A stretch of 52,521 nucleotides of DNA from an uncultured Bacilli bacterium (GCA_934155185.1 CAKPGT010000007.1:1-52521), one strand, 5' to 3'. Shown: positions 7,977 through 17,704, counted from the first letter of the stretch. Notes: generated by a model not told the origin, from the letters alone. Program-made: numbers and translations.

Positions 7977-10109
7977 TTTATAGATTTTTCTTTTAGTTTC
8001 TTCTAGCTCATAACCTTCCATTGCAAAGTTAATTGTTCTATTCTTTTTTGATGCATCTTTAACAACAAAAGTAATACTGTCACCTAGGTTGTATTCTTTT
8101 TTGGTGTTTTTACCAACTAGTTTATTTTTATTGTTATCATATATGTAAGTATCATCTGTTAAGTCAGAATAGTTAAGACTGCCAGTTACGCCTTCCTTAA
8201 TTTTTATCTTCATGTTTCTAGTACCGATATAAACTATGGTTCCTGTTAATGTTTGACCAATTTTATGTTCCATATATTCAGCCATACGCATTTGATTAGC
8301 TTCTTTTTCAGCCTTATCAGCTGCCATACTTCTTTCGGTACAGTTTCTAGCTACCTCTGCTAAGTATTTATTAAGTTCGTTAGTATCATAATTTAAATTA
8401 TGATACTTAATATATATATTAAGCAACTTATGAACCTGTAAATCCGCATATCTTCTAATAGGTGAGGTGAAGTGGGTATAAAACTTAAGTGCTAAGCCAA
8501 AATGACCTAAATTATAATTTGAATATTTAGCTCTCTTCATAGTATTCATAAGTAGAAGCTCTGAGTATATTTCATCATCTAAGTTTTCAGCTTTTATTAT
8601 TTCATTAGTTAAATTTTGTATATATTTATTAGAAGTTATGTCTTTACAATTTTTAAAATTGAATCCCATGTTATTAAGCATAAGTACAAACTCTCTTACA
8701 CTATCTTCTTTAGGCGCTTCATGAACTCTATATATAGCTGGAAGTCCGTTATAATACAAGAACTCCGCAACACATGAGTTGGCAAGAAGCATGAAGTTTT
8801 CAACTAGTTTTTCTGCATCTCTTTGAGTTCTTTCCTCAAATGTTATATGTTCTTCTCTTCCTCTTGCTTTTATCTCCTTGCTACAGAAATTTAAATATCC
8901 TCTGTTTTCTTTTATTATATCTAACTTTTTAGATAGTTCATTCATTAGCTTAAGGTCATCATAAAACTCTTCATATCCTTCTACCATATTACCATTAATT
9001 AAAATTTCATTAACATCATCATAATTCATTTTTTTCTTAGAATTAATAATACTATCATATATTTTATAGTCTGTTACTTTTCCAGTTTTATCTATTATCA
9101 TTTCACAAGTCTTAGTTAGTCTATCTACATTTGGATGTAAAGAACATATACCATTTGATATTTTAGGATGGAACATAGGAATTACTGTGTCATTCATGTA
9201 TACACTGGTACCTCTTTTATATGCTTCATTACAAATTACAGTGTTATCCTTAATATAATAAGCAACATCTGCGATTGAAACATATACTTTGTACTGTCCA
9301 TTATCAAGAGGTTCTATACAAATTGAATCATCAATGTCTTTTGTATTTTTTCCGTCAATTGTAAATATGTTTTTATCCCTTAAGTCGGTTCTTTTTTCTA
9401 AAAGAGCTTGTTTTACATCTATTTTTGATGGTATTTTTTCAAGTTCTTTTAAATATTTTTCACTATATTCAACTTCAAAACCTTGGTCATATGCAATTGT
9501 TTTTTCATCTAAGTCTGGCTCATCTTTATGACCAACGTATTTTATTATTTTTCCATCACATGGACCATTTTTTTCTAACCTGACTAATAATATTTCACCA
9601 ACACCGTATTTTTCAAGTGCCTTGCTATTAACCTTTACTTCAAGCTCGCTTTTTGAATTATACTGTATTAATGAGTTTTGCCCATTATTAAATATTACTT
9701 CACAGGTTACTTGTTTTTGCCTTCTCTCGATTATTTTATCAAGGTACCCATATAAATTATTTTTTCTATCAGTAAATATATTCTTAACTGTTATTATATC
9801 TTTTTCTAGTATCCCTTTAGTTTTATTTTTAGGAATTATTACTTTTTTTCCTGTCTTTGAAGTTACTTCAGCGTCACCACTTTTAAGAAAGTGGACCCTT
9901 CCTTGCATTATTGATGTTTTATTCTCTAAAAGAGAGTATTTATTATTTTTGTCTTCATAAATAGTGCCGTCTTTTATTAAATCAAAAATACACCTTTCTA
10001 ATAGTAATCCTTGATTACTATCCAATTTTAGTTCCCTTTTTATTTCTTTTAAATCAATGTCAGACTTCTTTTTAAGAAAATCTATTAACGCTTGCTTTAA
10101 AATTTCCAT
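7950..10109 (-). CDS. rnr: Ribonuclease R
   Basis: This processive 3'-to-5' exoribonuclease degrades structured RNA in RNA turnover and trans-translation. It has 719 residues, at the short end for the family. An N-terminal winged-helix-like region covers about 1-65. Cold-shock domains follow, with GRVHFLKSGDAEV. The RNB catalytic domain (about 240-570) carries the metal-binding aspartates in DGKNTKDIDDSI, with HFTSPIRRYADL near its end. A C-terminal S1 domain begins at GQTLTGTIVYIG, followed by a Lys-rich tail. The gene is alone, convergent with hsp20. Its usual partners secG and smpB are not adjacent. Confidence 0.96.
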   Translation of the reverse strand: MEILKQALIDFLKKKSDIDLKEIKRELKLDSNQGLLLERCIFDLIKDGTIYEDKNNKYSLLENKTSIMQGRVHFLKSGDAEVTSKTGKKVIIPKNKTKGILEKDIITVKNIFTDRKNNLYGYLDKIIERRQKQVTCEVIFNNGQNSLIQYNSKSELEVKVNSKALEKYGVGEILLVRLEKNGPCDGKIIKYVGHKDEPDLDEKTIAYDQGFEVEYSEKYLKELEKIPSKIDVKQALLEKRTDLRDKNIFTIDGKNTKDIDDSICIEPLDNGQYKVYVSIADVAYYIKDNTVICNEAYKRGTSVYMNDTVIPMFHPKISNGICSLHPNVDRLTKTCEMIIDKTGKVTDYKIYDSIINSKKKMNYDDVNEILINGNMVEGYEEFYDDLKLMNELSKKLDIIKENRGYLNFCSKEIKARGREEHITFEERTQRDAEKLVENFMLLANSCVAEFLYYNGLPAIYRVHEAPKEDSVREFVLMLNNMGFNFKNCKDITSNKYIQNLTNEIIKAENLDDEIYSELLLMNTMKRAKYSNYNLGHFGLALKFYTHFTSPIRRYADLQVHKLLNIYIKYHNLNYDTNELNKYLAEVARNCTERSMAADKAEKEANQMRMAEYMEHKIGQTLTGTIVYIGTRNMKIKIKEGVTGSLNYSDLTDDTYIYDNNKNKLVGKNTKKEYNLGDSITFVVKDASKKNRTINFAMEGYELEETKRKIYKKEKGKSHF

Positions 10110-10133
10110 AATACTACTTTACCTTTCTACTTT

Positions 10134-10163
10134 ATTATACTATGAAAATCTTAAAAATGTCAT
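10134..10163 (-). promoter_or_regulatory. rnr promoter
   Basis: On the minus strand, ATGACA (10163-10158), an 18-base spacer and TATAAT (10139-10134), 25 bases before the start codon. Confidence 0.6.
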
Positions 10164-10209
10164 TATATTTTCGAAAAAATTATTGGAAAATTGTGGAAAA
10201 TGGGGTGAC

Positions 10210-10238
10210 TTGCAATTGATCTAAATTTATGGTAGAAT
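10210..10238 (+). promoter_or_regulatory. Promoter of the acyltransferase gene
   Basis: TTGCAA (10210-10215), a 17-base spacer, TAGAAT (10233-10238). It is followed by a 5' leader of about 45 bases and the SD GGGGGA. Confidence 0.55.
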
Positions 10239-10288
10239 AAGGCACCGTAGTAGTATTAATGGTATGTGTTTGAAAAAGGGGGATAATC

Positions 10289-11482
10289 ATGAAACAAAAT
10301 GCTAAAAAATTGGAAAAGAGTAAAAAGGAATTAAAAGAAATAGGTATAAAAAGAGAAGAAATGATAAAAAAAGGACTACCTGCTTTTGAAATAGAAAATA
10401 TTAAGAAGAATTTATATCTACATAATGCTTTATACCATGGTATCAAGCTAGTTAGAAATTTAGGATTATGTGGTAAGGACTTTCCAGATAGAGATTTCAT
10501 TGAAAAGCTATATGAAAAGCATCCTGAATATAAGGGTAGACCAATTATTTTTGCACCTAACCACGTTAGAAAAGAGGATGCAGAAACTATATTAGAAGCT
10601 ATTAAACCACATATGGCTTTATTATCTGGTGACTATGAAAATTTACATAGAAATATTGGCGGACCTTTAATTGAAAAAAATGGTGTAATATATTTTAATA
10701 TGGAAAATCCGTATCAAAATGAGGATTTACTTAGAGATAATGGATATATAGAAGCGTTAGAAGAATATATAAGTATAACTAATAGTGATATTTTAAAAGA
10801 AGAATTAAAAAGAGAAAAAGAAAACTATAATAAAAAGTTAAACAATATAGTAAATGACAGAACAAATATTAAGATTACTATAAGGGATGTTTTAAATGCT
10901 CTTATAAATTTGTTATGGTACTATGAGGGTTCTTGGTGTTTATCAGAAAATAAACCAATATATGATGGCTATTTTGAAATGGTTCAAACTGCAGTTGATA
11001 CAAATGCCATAGTCATTCCAATTTCATATGATTTAGTTAAACAAGGCATATTTAAAAAGGCCGTAGTTAGAGCAGGGAATGTTATTGATTTTAGAGAAAT
11101 GTACGGTAACAGGAAGTTAACTACTAAAGAGAAAAAAGAAGGATTAGAAGTAATTAAATCAGAGATATTAGGTAATCTTTTTGACATTTGGGAGCAGTAC
11201 TCTAAAGTTGAAAGAGATAGCTTAGTTAAAAAATATGGAAGAAAGCCTAGCATAGAGGAAGATTTAACCCATGACTTTAAGAGAAAATCCCCTTTGGCAG
11301 CATATTATGAAAAATATAAGAAAAATGTTTTAAATGGATGGTACTTCACTGAAGAAGACATAGATAAAAAGCACTTTATTGATAAAGATGTTACTTCAAA
11401 AGAAGAGGCTTTTAGTCATCTTGATAGTTTAATATTAAATAAAAATAACGCCTTTTTAGCGTCAAAAAGAAATCATAATTAG
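10289..11482 (+). CDS. PlsC-like glycerophospholipid acyltransferase
   Basis: This is probably a membrane-surface acyltransferase that attaches an acyl chain to a lysophospholipid-type substrate. The catalytic NHxxxxD motif is present as NHVRKED (His92, Asp97), and the second conserved block as YYEGSWCLSE in place of the usual EGTRS. Between them lies GGPLIEKNGVIYFN. The first 60 residues are strongly basic and helical (KKLEKSKKELKEIG), and the C-terminal 100 residues are extra compared with a 240-residue PlsC; total length is 397. There is no obvious transmembrane segment, so attachment is probably through basic surfaces. Acceptor specificity cannot be read. Confidence 0.75.
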   Translation: MKQNAKKLEKSKKELKEIGIKREEMIKKGLPAFEIENIKKNLYLHNALYHGIKLVRNLGLCGKDFPDRDFIEKLYEKHPEYKGRPIIFAPNHVRKEDAETILEAIKPHMALLSGDYENLHRNIGGPLIEKNGVIYFNMENPYQNEDLLRDNGYIEALEEYISITNSDILKEELKREKENYNKKLNNIVNDRTNIKITIRDVLNALINLLWYYEGSWCLSENKPIYDGYFEMVQTAVDTNAIVIPISYDLVKQGIFKKAVVRAGNVIDFREMYGNRKLTTKEKKEGLEVIKSEILGNLFDIWEQYSKVERDSLVKKYGRKPSIEEDLTHDFKRKSPLAAYYEKYKKNVLNGWYFTEEDIDKKHFIDKDVTSKEEAFSHLDSLILNKNNAFLASKRNHN

Positions 11483-11546
11483 GTTTCTTTTTATTGTGCA
11501 TAAAAATATATTGTGATATACTTTAGTTAAGAAAGTAGGTGGGTTT

Positions 11547-13340
11547 GTGGATAATTTATATTTTCCAGTTTGTGCAGTACTTATTAATTTATTAGTAGTA
11601 TGCGTGTTTTTTTCAAAGAAAAGATTTAAAAGCGATGAAACAAAAGCATATTCTTATCTTATAGTGATAGCTTTATTAGAATCTCTTTTAGCATGTACTT
11701 TAGTTATCATTATGAATAAATATGGTATTCCAAACTACATATATAATATGCACAGAATAGATTATATTTTAATATTATTTTGGGTATGGGCATTATTTAA
11801 TTATGTGTTAATTGTTTCTGTTTATAATAATAAAAAGATAAGGAAAACAATTCAAAAAGTTTCTATAATTGCTAACATAGCAATATCTGTGTACTTATTT
11901 TTTATGAAAGTTAATGTAATTAATTCAAATGGAGTAATTGATACATCTGGTGATGCTGTAAACACATTAATAGCGGTTCTTGCTATTTATGTGCTTGCAA
12001 TACTTATATTAGTATTCAAAACTTTAATAAAGAATTTTAAAAAAGATAGTATAAAGAAATTCATCCCTTTATTTTTCCTAGCAGTGCTAGGGGTTGCTTC
12101 TCTTTTTATAAGAAGAATAGCACCGGAAATATTATTAATTTCTTTAGTTGCATCATATGCTGACTTAATAATGTTTTTTACAATAGAAAACCCGGATGTG
12201 AAGATGATAAATGAACTTAATAGGAATAAAAAATTATTAGAGAGTATGAGTGAGGAAAAATCAAACTTTCTATTTAGTATGTCACAGGATACAAAAAGAC
12301 CTATAGACAATATTTTAGAAGTTAAAAAGATGCTTGAAAATGAAAAGGATATTGATGAGTTACAAAGAGGCTTAAAAATAATAGAAAATAATGCTAGGGG
12401 ACTTAAGAATATTATAAATAATGTTCTTGATATATCAAATATTTCATCTAGTAAATTAGTGGTTAATAGTGAAACTTATAATATATATCCACTGCTTAAT
12501 ACTTGTATAGTAAATGCTAAAGCTAAGTTAAATAGTAAGGTAGAATTAAGATGCAATATAAGCAAAAACATACCTACGGAATTATATGGTGATTCAGTTA
12601 AACTAAAACAAATACTAAGTAGCATTCTTCTTAATGCAACAAAGTATACTAAGGAAGGCTATATAGAAGTAAATGCAAATGAGATTATCAAATATGATGT
12701 ATGTAGACTTATAATAGAGGTTGAAGATTCTGGCGTTGGTATTAGCGTTGAAAAATTAAATGAATTACTAAAAAGCAACAGTGATTTAGAAGATACAGAC
12801 CTTTTGAAACTTGATAATTTGGATATTGATCTTAAACTAGCCTTTAAACTAATTAAAAAAATGGGTGGCCATATAAATATTAGAAGTGAAGAGAAAAAAG
12901 GCAGTACATTTACAATCGTTTTAGACCAAAAAATGAAGATAGATAAAGATGAGTATTATAATGAGTATATATTTAATAAGAAAAAGGTTATAGTTGTAAG
13001 TGATAAGCTTCAAACTTTAAAAGATATAAATTCTTTATCTAGCAAGTATGATATAGAACTTTTAACAACTATGCACAGTAGTGATTTAATACAAAGAGTC
13101 AAAGATAAAGAAAGTTTTGATTTAATTATCTTAGAAGATGAAATGAAACCATTAAGTGGTTATGGTGTTTTTGAGGAATTAAAGAAAGTTAAAGATGATT
13201 TTAATGTTCCTTGCATAATAATGCTTGCGGAAGATAAAGAATCAATAAAGAAGCACTATGTAGAAGATGGTTTTAGTAGTTATATTAGAAAACAGAATTT
13301 AGAAGAAGATTTTGATAAAGTAATTAAAAAATATGTATAG
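11547..13340 (+). CDS. 7-TM hybrid sensor histidine kinase, degenerate (pseudokinase)
   Basis: The order is: about seven membrane segments (residues 5-215), a short linker, a HisKA-like helical pair (about 235-300), a HATPase_c domain (about 340-470) and a receiver-like domain (about 480-597). Key residues are altered. The HisKA motif reads FSMSQDTKRP, with Gln247 (CAG) where the phosphorylated His belongs. The receiver motif reads LEDEMKPLSGY, with Glu530 at the phospho-Asp position. The ATP-lid GxGL is replaced by LDIDL. The N box (LLNATKYT) and DSGVG remain. A signalling scaffold or ligand-sensing pseudokinase is inferred. Start GTG behind AGGTGGG; 597 residues, monocistronic. Confidence 0.82.
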   Translation: MDNLYFPVCAVLINLLVVCVFFSKKRFKSDETKAYSYLIVIALLESLLACTLVIIMNKYGIPNYIYNMHRIDYILILFWVWALFNYVLIVSVYNNKKIRKTIQKVSIIANIAISVYLFFMKVNVINSNGVIDTSGDAVNTLIAVLAIYVLAILILVFKTLIKNFKKDSIKKFIPLFFLAVLGVASLFIRRIAPEILLISLVASYADLIMFFTIENPDVKMINELNRNKKLLESMSEEKSNFLFSMSQDTKRPIDNILEVKKMLENEKDIDELQRGLKIIENNARGLKNIINNVLDISNISSSKLVVNSETYNIYPLLNTCIVNAKAKLNSKVELRCNISKNIPTELYGDSVKLKQILSSILLNATKYTKEGYIEVNANEIIKYDVCRLIIEVEDSGVGISVEKLNELLKSNSDLEDTDLLKLDNLDIDLKLAFKLIKKMGGHINIRSEEKKGSTFTIVLDQKMKIDKDEYYNEYIFNKKKVIVVSDKLQTLKDINSLSSKYDIELLTTMHSSDLIQRVKDKESFDLIILEDEMKPLSGYGVFEELKKVKDDFNVPCIIMLAEDKESIKKHYVEDGFSSYIRKQNLEEDFDKVIKKYV

Positions 13341-13362
13341 TAGGAATTTATTCCTACTTTTT
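13340..13362 (+). terminator. Terminator after the sensor gene
   Basis: GTAGGAA (13340-13346) pairs with TTCCTAC (13351-13357), followed by TTTTT. It overlaps the stop codon. Confidence 0.8.
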
Positions 13363-13364
13363 AA

Positions 13365-13394
13365 TTGTATTTATAATTTTTTCTATGCTATAAT
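13365..13394 (+). promoter_or_regulatory. Phosphoketolase promoter
   Basis: TTGTAT (13365-13370), an 18-base spacer and TATAAT (13389-13394), preceded by TGC (extended -10). Confidence 0.6.
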
Positions 13395-13421
13395 TAAGTC
13401 AGAATAGGAAAGAGGCTAGTT

Positions 13422-15731
13422 ATGACAGAAATTGAAAAGTTAGATGGTTATTTTAGGGCAGCTAATTATATATCAGCTTGTCAGTTATATTTATTAGATA
13501 ATCCTTTACTAAAAAGACCACTGGTAAAAAGTGATATCAAAAAGAAAATAGTAGGACACTGGGGTACTGTTTCAGGGCAAAATTTTATTTATACTCACTT
13601 AAATAGAATCATTAACAAGTATGATTTAAATATGATATACATCTCTGGACCAGGTCATGGTGGTAATTTTATGATTGCAAATACATACTTAGAAGGTAGC
13701 TATACAGAAAAGTATCCTAATATTACCATGGATGAATCAGGCTTAAAAAAACTATTTAGACAGTTTTCTTACCCAGGCGGGGTACCTAGTCATGTTGCAC
13801 CAGAAACACCAGGCTCTATACATGAGGGAGGCGAACTTGGTTATTCACTTGCACATGCTTTTGGTGCTGCATTTGATAATCCATCTTTGATAGTAGCATG
13901 TGTTGTAGGTGATGGTGAGGCTGAAACAGGTCCTCTTGCAACTTCATGGCATGGAGCTAAATTTTTAAACCCTAAAACGGATGGGGTAGTGCTTCCTATA
14001 CTTCATTTAAATGGATATAAGATAAGCAACCCAACTATTTTTTCTAGAATGTCTAATAAGGAAATTGCAAGCTTCTTTTATGGCTGTGGGTACACACCTT
14101 ACTTAGTAGAGGGTGATGATGAGCTTTTAATGCACGAAAAAATGGCTGCAACTTTAGATAAAGTAATATATAACATAAGAAAAATTAAAAGTGAAGATAA
14201 CAATGATGATGTAAGATGGCCTATGATAATTCTTAGAACACCAAAAGGATGGACTGGCCCTAAAGAGGTAGATGGAAAGAAAATAGAAGGCTCATTTAGA
14301 GCACACCAGGTTCCTATTAGTATGGAAAAAGAAGAACATATGAAATTGCTTGAAGACTGGCTTAGAAGTTACCGCCCAGAAGAATTGTTTGATGAAAATG
14401 GAACATTAATAAAAGAGTTAAGAGGGTTATGCCCAAAAGGCGATAGAAGAATGGGTGCTAATCCTAATACTAATGGTGGATTAAAAAGAGTGCCACTTAT
14501 AATGCCAAATTTTGCTGATTATAAAGTTGATGTTAATAATCCTGGTTCAGTAAAAAAGCAAGATATGCTCGTTTTAAGTACGTTTATAAGAGACATATTT
14601 AAACTAAATGAGGATAATAAAAACTTTAGAATATTTGGACCAGATGAAACTATGTCTAATAGGCTTTATTCTGTTTTTGACGTAACAAAAAGAGATTGGC
14701 AGTTAAAAATAGAAGATAATGATGAGGACTTATCTAAAACTGGTAGAGTTATGGATTCTATGTTATCTGAGCATATATGCGAGGGTATGTTAGAGGGATA
14801 TTTATTAACTGGAAGACATGGATTTTTTGCTAGTTACGAGGCATTTATAAGAATAGTTGACTCAATGGCAGCACAGCATGCAAAGTGGCTTAAAGTATGT
14901 AATGAAATTCCGTGGAGAAAGCCAATTTCATCTCTTAACTTCCTATTAACATCAAATGTATGGCAACAAGACCATAATGGATTTACCCACCAAGATCCGG
15001 GTTTCCTAGATCATATAGCAAATAAAAAAGTAGATGTAGTAAGAATGTACTTACCACCAGATGCAAACTGTCTTCTATCATGTATGGACCACTGCTTAAA
15101 AAGTAAAAACTACGTAAATGTTATAATTGCATCAAAACATCCATCATATCAGTGGTTAAATATGGATGAAGCTATATCTCATTGTACAAAGGGAATAGGA
15201 ACTTGGGATTTTGTAAGTAATGATACAAACCCAGATATAATAATTGCTTGCTCAGGTGATACACCTACACTAGAAGCTATTGCGGCAACTAAAATATTAA
15301 AAGAATATGTCCCTAATTTAAAAATAAGATTTATAAATGTTGTAGATTTAATGAAATTAGATTCAACAACTAAGCATCCACATGCATTAACAGATGGGGC
15401 TTATGATTCTTTATTTACCGCAGATAAACCAATTATATTTGCTTTTCATGGTTACCCAACATTAATTCATGAGCTTACGTATTTTAGACATAATCATAAT
15501 ATACATGTTCATGGATATGTAGAAGAGGGAACCATTACAACTCCATTTGACATGAGAGTTAAAAATAAATTAGATAGATTTAATTTAGTAATTGATGCAG
15601 TAAATAACCTTAATTTAGGAGATTTAGGAATTAGAATAATTAATGATATGAATGATATGCTACTTAAGCATTCTAATTATATAATTGAACACGGAGAAGA
15701 CATTCCCGAAGTTAAAGAATGGCATTTTTAA
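13422..15731 (+). CDS. xfp: Xylulose-5-phosphate/fructose-6-phosphate phosphoketolase
   Basis: This thiamine-diphosphate enzyme splits xylulose 5-phosphate (and often fructose 6-phosphate) with phosphate into acetyl phosphate plus a shorter sugar phosphate, the core of heterofermentative sugar breakdown. Family motifs are clear: ISGPGHGGNF, PGGVPSHVAPETPGS, EGGELGYSLAHAFGAAFDNP, and the ThDP/Mg site GDGEAETGPLATSWH. The C-terminal transketolase-like part carries QDHNGFTHQDPG. At 769 residues it is slightly shorter than the usual 785-825, without an obvious internal gap. It is a single-gene unit between two terminators. An acetate kinase partner is not in the window. Confidence 0.97.
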   Translation: MTEIEKLDGYFRAANYISACQLYLLDNPLLKRPLVKSDIKKKIVGHWGTVSGQNFIYTHLNRIINKYDLNMIYISGPGHGGNFMIANTYLEGSYTEKYPNITMDESGLKKLFRQFSYPGGVPSHVAPETPGSIHEGGELGYSLAHAFGAAFDNPSLIVACVVGDGEAETGPLATSWHGAKFLNPKTDGVVLPILHLNGYKISNPTIFSRMSNKEIASFFYGCGYTPYLVEGDDELLMHEKMAATLDKVIYNIRKIKSEDNNDDVRWPMIILRTPKGWTGPKEVDGKKIEGSFRAHQVPISMEKEEHMKLLEDWLRSYRPEELFDENGTLIKELRGLCPKGDRRMGANPNTNGGLKRVPLIMPNFADYKVDVNNPGSVKKQDMLVLSTFIRDIFKLNEDNKNFRIFGPDETMSNRLYSVFDVTKRDWQLKIEDNDEDLSKTGRVMDSMLSEHICEGMLEGYLLTGRHGFFASYEAFIRIVDSMAAQHAKWLKVCNEIPWRKPISSLNFLLTSNVWQQDHNGFTHQDPGFLDHIANKKVDVVRMYLPPDANCLLSCMDHCLKSKNYVNVIIASKHPSYQWLNMDEAISHCTKGIGTWDFVSNDTNPDIIIACSGDTPTLEAIAATKILKEYVPNLKIRFINVVDLMKLDSTTKHPHALTDGAYDSLFTADKPIIFAFHGYPTLIHELTYFRHNHNIHVHGYVEEGTITTPFDMRVKNKLDRFNLVIDAVNNLNLGDLGIRIINDMNDMLLKHSNYIIEHGEDIPEVKEWHF

Positions 15732-15765
15732 AGGAAATGTTAAGGTTAGTTGACAAATTTCCTGT
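15732..15765 (+). terminator. Possible weak terminator after phosphoketolase
   Basis: AGGAAAT (15732-15738) can pair with ATTTCCT (15757-15763) across an 18-base loop, followed only by TGTTT. The loop is long and the T tract poor. Confidence 0.3.
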
Positions 15766-15859
15766 TTGAATTGCTAGACTATGATATTAAAAGATGTTAT
15801 TATTTTGACATTAAATTCATTTTTTGGACTTGATGTGAGAAAAAAAGGAGAAGAGTTAT

Positions 15860-16636
15860 ATGAAATTTGAGGAAAAGCTTACTACTTTAAGAAAGCAAAA
15901 GCTTTTATCACAAGAACAGTTAGCTGAAAAGCTAGATGTAACAAGACAAACCGTATCTAAATGGGAACTTGGACAATCTAGACCAGATATGGATAAGTTA
16001 ACTAACATGAGTAAGCTATTTAACGTTAGTATAGATACGCTTACTAATGATGATGTTTCTTTAGGTGATGAAGAAAAACCGAAAGAAAGTGTAGTGCCAA
16101 TTAAAAAGAAAAACAATAGTAATATTAGAAGAAAGATTATATCATGTTTTCTAATAATTATTTTTGCAGTTTCTAGTGGAATACTAGTTTTAAGATTAGG
16201 TAATAGTCTTATTAAAGAAATACAAAGGCAAATAGAGCAAAGGGAAAAAGAAAAGCAAGAAATAAAAGACTGGCAAGAAGAAGCTCGAAGAAAAATAGAG
16301 GAAGAGAAAAAAAAGCAAAAAGAAGAACAAGAAGAGGAAAACAAAAATTTTGAAAGAAATAGTTTCAATAATAGTTTTGAAATGTACCAGGGAACTGAAT
16401 CAGGAATGTTTGCGAAAAATCAAATAGATAATGTAATTAAAAATAACAATAAAAACTCAGAACATCTAGTAGAGGTTATATTTGATGGAACATCATATGG
16501 TACATCTCCTGGCAGTATTAAAGGAATAAAAGATAAGATTAAAAATTTTAATGGATACAAATTTCAAGAATATGAAATATCACTTGACTATAGTGATGAT
16601 GGTTATGTAAATAAGATAACCATAGAAACAAAGTAA
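15860..16636 (+). CDS. Membrane-anchored XRE-family regulator
   Basis: Residues 4-65 are a standard HTH_3 domain (LSQEQLAEKLDVTRQTVSKW then ELGQSRPDMDKL), so the N-terminus binds DNA. A single membrane segment at about 92-112 follows a basic stretch. Then comes a highly charged Lys/Glu/Gln coiled coil (about 118-170) and an external C-terminal domain (about 172-258) containing YQGTESGMFAKNQIDNVI. The layout suggests that an outside signal reaches a membrane-held repressor, which is inference. The start ATG follows AAGGAG. It is the first gene of a likely three-gene unit with lemA-like and small membrane protein genes. Confidence 0.85.
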   Translation: MKFEEKLTTLRKQKLLSQEQLAEKLDVTRQTVSKWELGQSRPDMDKLTNMSKLFNVSIDTLTNDDVSLGDEEKPKESVVPIKKKNNSNIRRKIISCFLIIIFAVSSGILVLRLGNSLIKEIQRQIEQREKEKQEIKDWQEEARRKIEEEKKKQKEEQEEENKNFERNSFNNSFEMYQGTESGMFAKNQIDNVIKNNNKNSEHLVEVIFDGTSYGTSPGSIKGIKDKIKNFNGYKFQEYEISLDYSDDGYVNKITIETK

Positions 16637-16644
16637 GGGGGGGG
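16637..16644 (+). repeat. Run of eight G in the ribosome binding site
   Basis: GGGGGGGG lies eight bases before the ATG of the LemA-family gene and serves as its SD. Such a run is very rare in this AT-rich sequence and prone to slippage, which would alter SD spacing. Confidence 0.6.
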
Positions 16645-16652
16645 AATATAGT

Positions 16653-17192
16653 ATGGTAATAAATATATGTTTAATAGTAATAGTTATTATAACAGGAATG
16701 CTTCTTTCAAGCTATAACAAGTTTGTAAGAGCTAATAATGGGGTAAGTGAGGCAGAATCTGCAATAGATGTTTTATTAAATCAGAGATTTGACTTATTAC
16801 CAAATATAATAGAAACCGTAAAAGGTTATACAAAGCATGAAGCTGGGACATTAGAGGAACTTGTAAAATTAAGAAGTTTATATAATAACGATGGTTTCAG
16901 CATAGATGAAACAGAAAAAATTAATAAAAGATTTGGTAGCATAATGGCACTGGCTGAAAGCTATCCAGAACTAAAGGCAAATTCACAATTTATGAGTTTA
17001 CAATCTACTTTATCTGATATTGAAGACAAATTAAATGTTGCTAGATTGTACTATAACAATAGTGTTACTAGATATAATAATATGGTTGAATCAATACCGT
17101 CAAATATAGTAGCAAAAATATTTGGATTTAGTAAAAAGGAATTATTCAAGCTAGATGATAGCAAAAAGAAAAATATAAAAGTTAGTTTTTAA
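16653..17192 (+). CDS. LemA family protein
   Basis: LemA proteins are small membrane proteins with one N-terminal TM and a long external helical bundle; their biochemical role is not settled. Here residues 1-20 are the TM (VINICLIVIVIITGMLLSSY). The family signature follows: N-N-G-V-S-E-A-E-S-A-I-D-V-L at about 30-43 and QRFDLLPNIIETVKGYTKHE at about 46-65. The helical core runs to about 150, and the tail is basic. At 179 residues it is typical. It lies 16 bases after the XRE gene and 64 bases before another membrane gene, suggesting a membrane-stress or surface operon. Confidence 0.92.
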   Translation: MVINICLIVIVIITGMLLSSYNKFVRANNGVSEAESAIDVLLNQRFDLLPNIIETVKGYTKHEAGTLEELVKLRSLYNNDGFSIDETEKINKRFGSIMALAESYPELKANSQFMSLQSTLSDIEDKLNVARLYYNNSVTRYNNMVESIPSNIVAKIFGFSKKELFKLDDSKKKNIKVSF

Positions 17193-17256
17193 TTATATTA
17201 TACTTAAATTTAATTTATATATATTATACAGAATAGAAGTGAGGAAAGTTTTTAAT

Positions 17257-17700
17257 ATGGAAAATAAAAAATATTTAAATGAAGAGAGTTATCAAAAAAA
17301 TAATAATAAAGTTAAAAAAATTGGAAAAACTTTACTAATTATAGGAATTATAGCACTAGTAATCAGTTTTATAATACTTGTATTAGGATTTATTGGTTTT
17401 GGTAGCTCATTTACTGGCGGAATTGGAGAACCAAGTCAAATGGCTAAGGGCGCTTTTAGTGGAATGGGACTTTTAGTATTAGGCGGCGTTATTAATTCAG
17501 TAGGTTTTTTATTTACTATATCTGGTGGCATAGTTTTACTTGTTGCTCACAGAAGAGAAATTACTGCATATGGAGTACAACAAGTGATGCCAGTTGCTAA
17601 GGAGGGAATTGAAAAGATTACTCCTACTATAGCTAATGCTGCTGGATCTATTGCTGAAAGCATAAGTAAAGGAATAGAAAACGGAAAGAAAAATGGATAA
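17257..17700 (+). CDS. Small membrane protein linked to lemA
   Basis: I cannot name the family. The start chosen is ATG 17257 (147 residues), nine bases after GAGGAAAG; a GTG at 17239 in the same frame overlaps that SD. A polar, Asn/Lys-rich N-terminus (1-27) leads to TM1 (about 29-52). A Gly-rich loop follows (GFGSSFTGGIGEP), then TM2 (about 68-98), then a soluble tail with alternating small residues (ITPTIANAAGSIAESISKGI) that would form an amphipathic helix. Its position behind an XRE regulator and LemA suggests a shared membrane role. A terminator follows. Confidence 0.7.
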   Translation: MENKKYLNEESYQKNNNKVKKIGKTLLIIGIIALVISFIILVLGFIGFGSSFTGGIGEPSQMAKGAFSGMGLLVLGGVINSVGFLFTISGGIVLLVAHRREITAYGVQQVMPVAKEGIEKITPTIANAAGSIAESISKGIENGKKNG

Positions 17701-17704
17701 ATAA

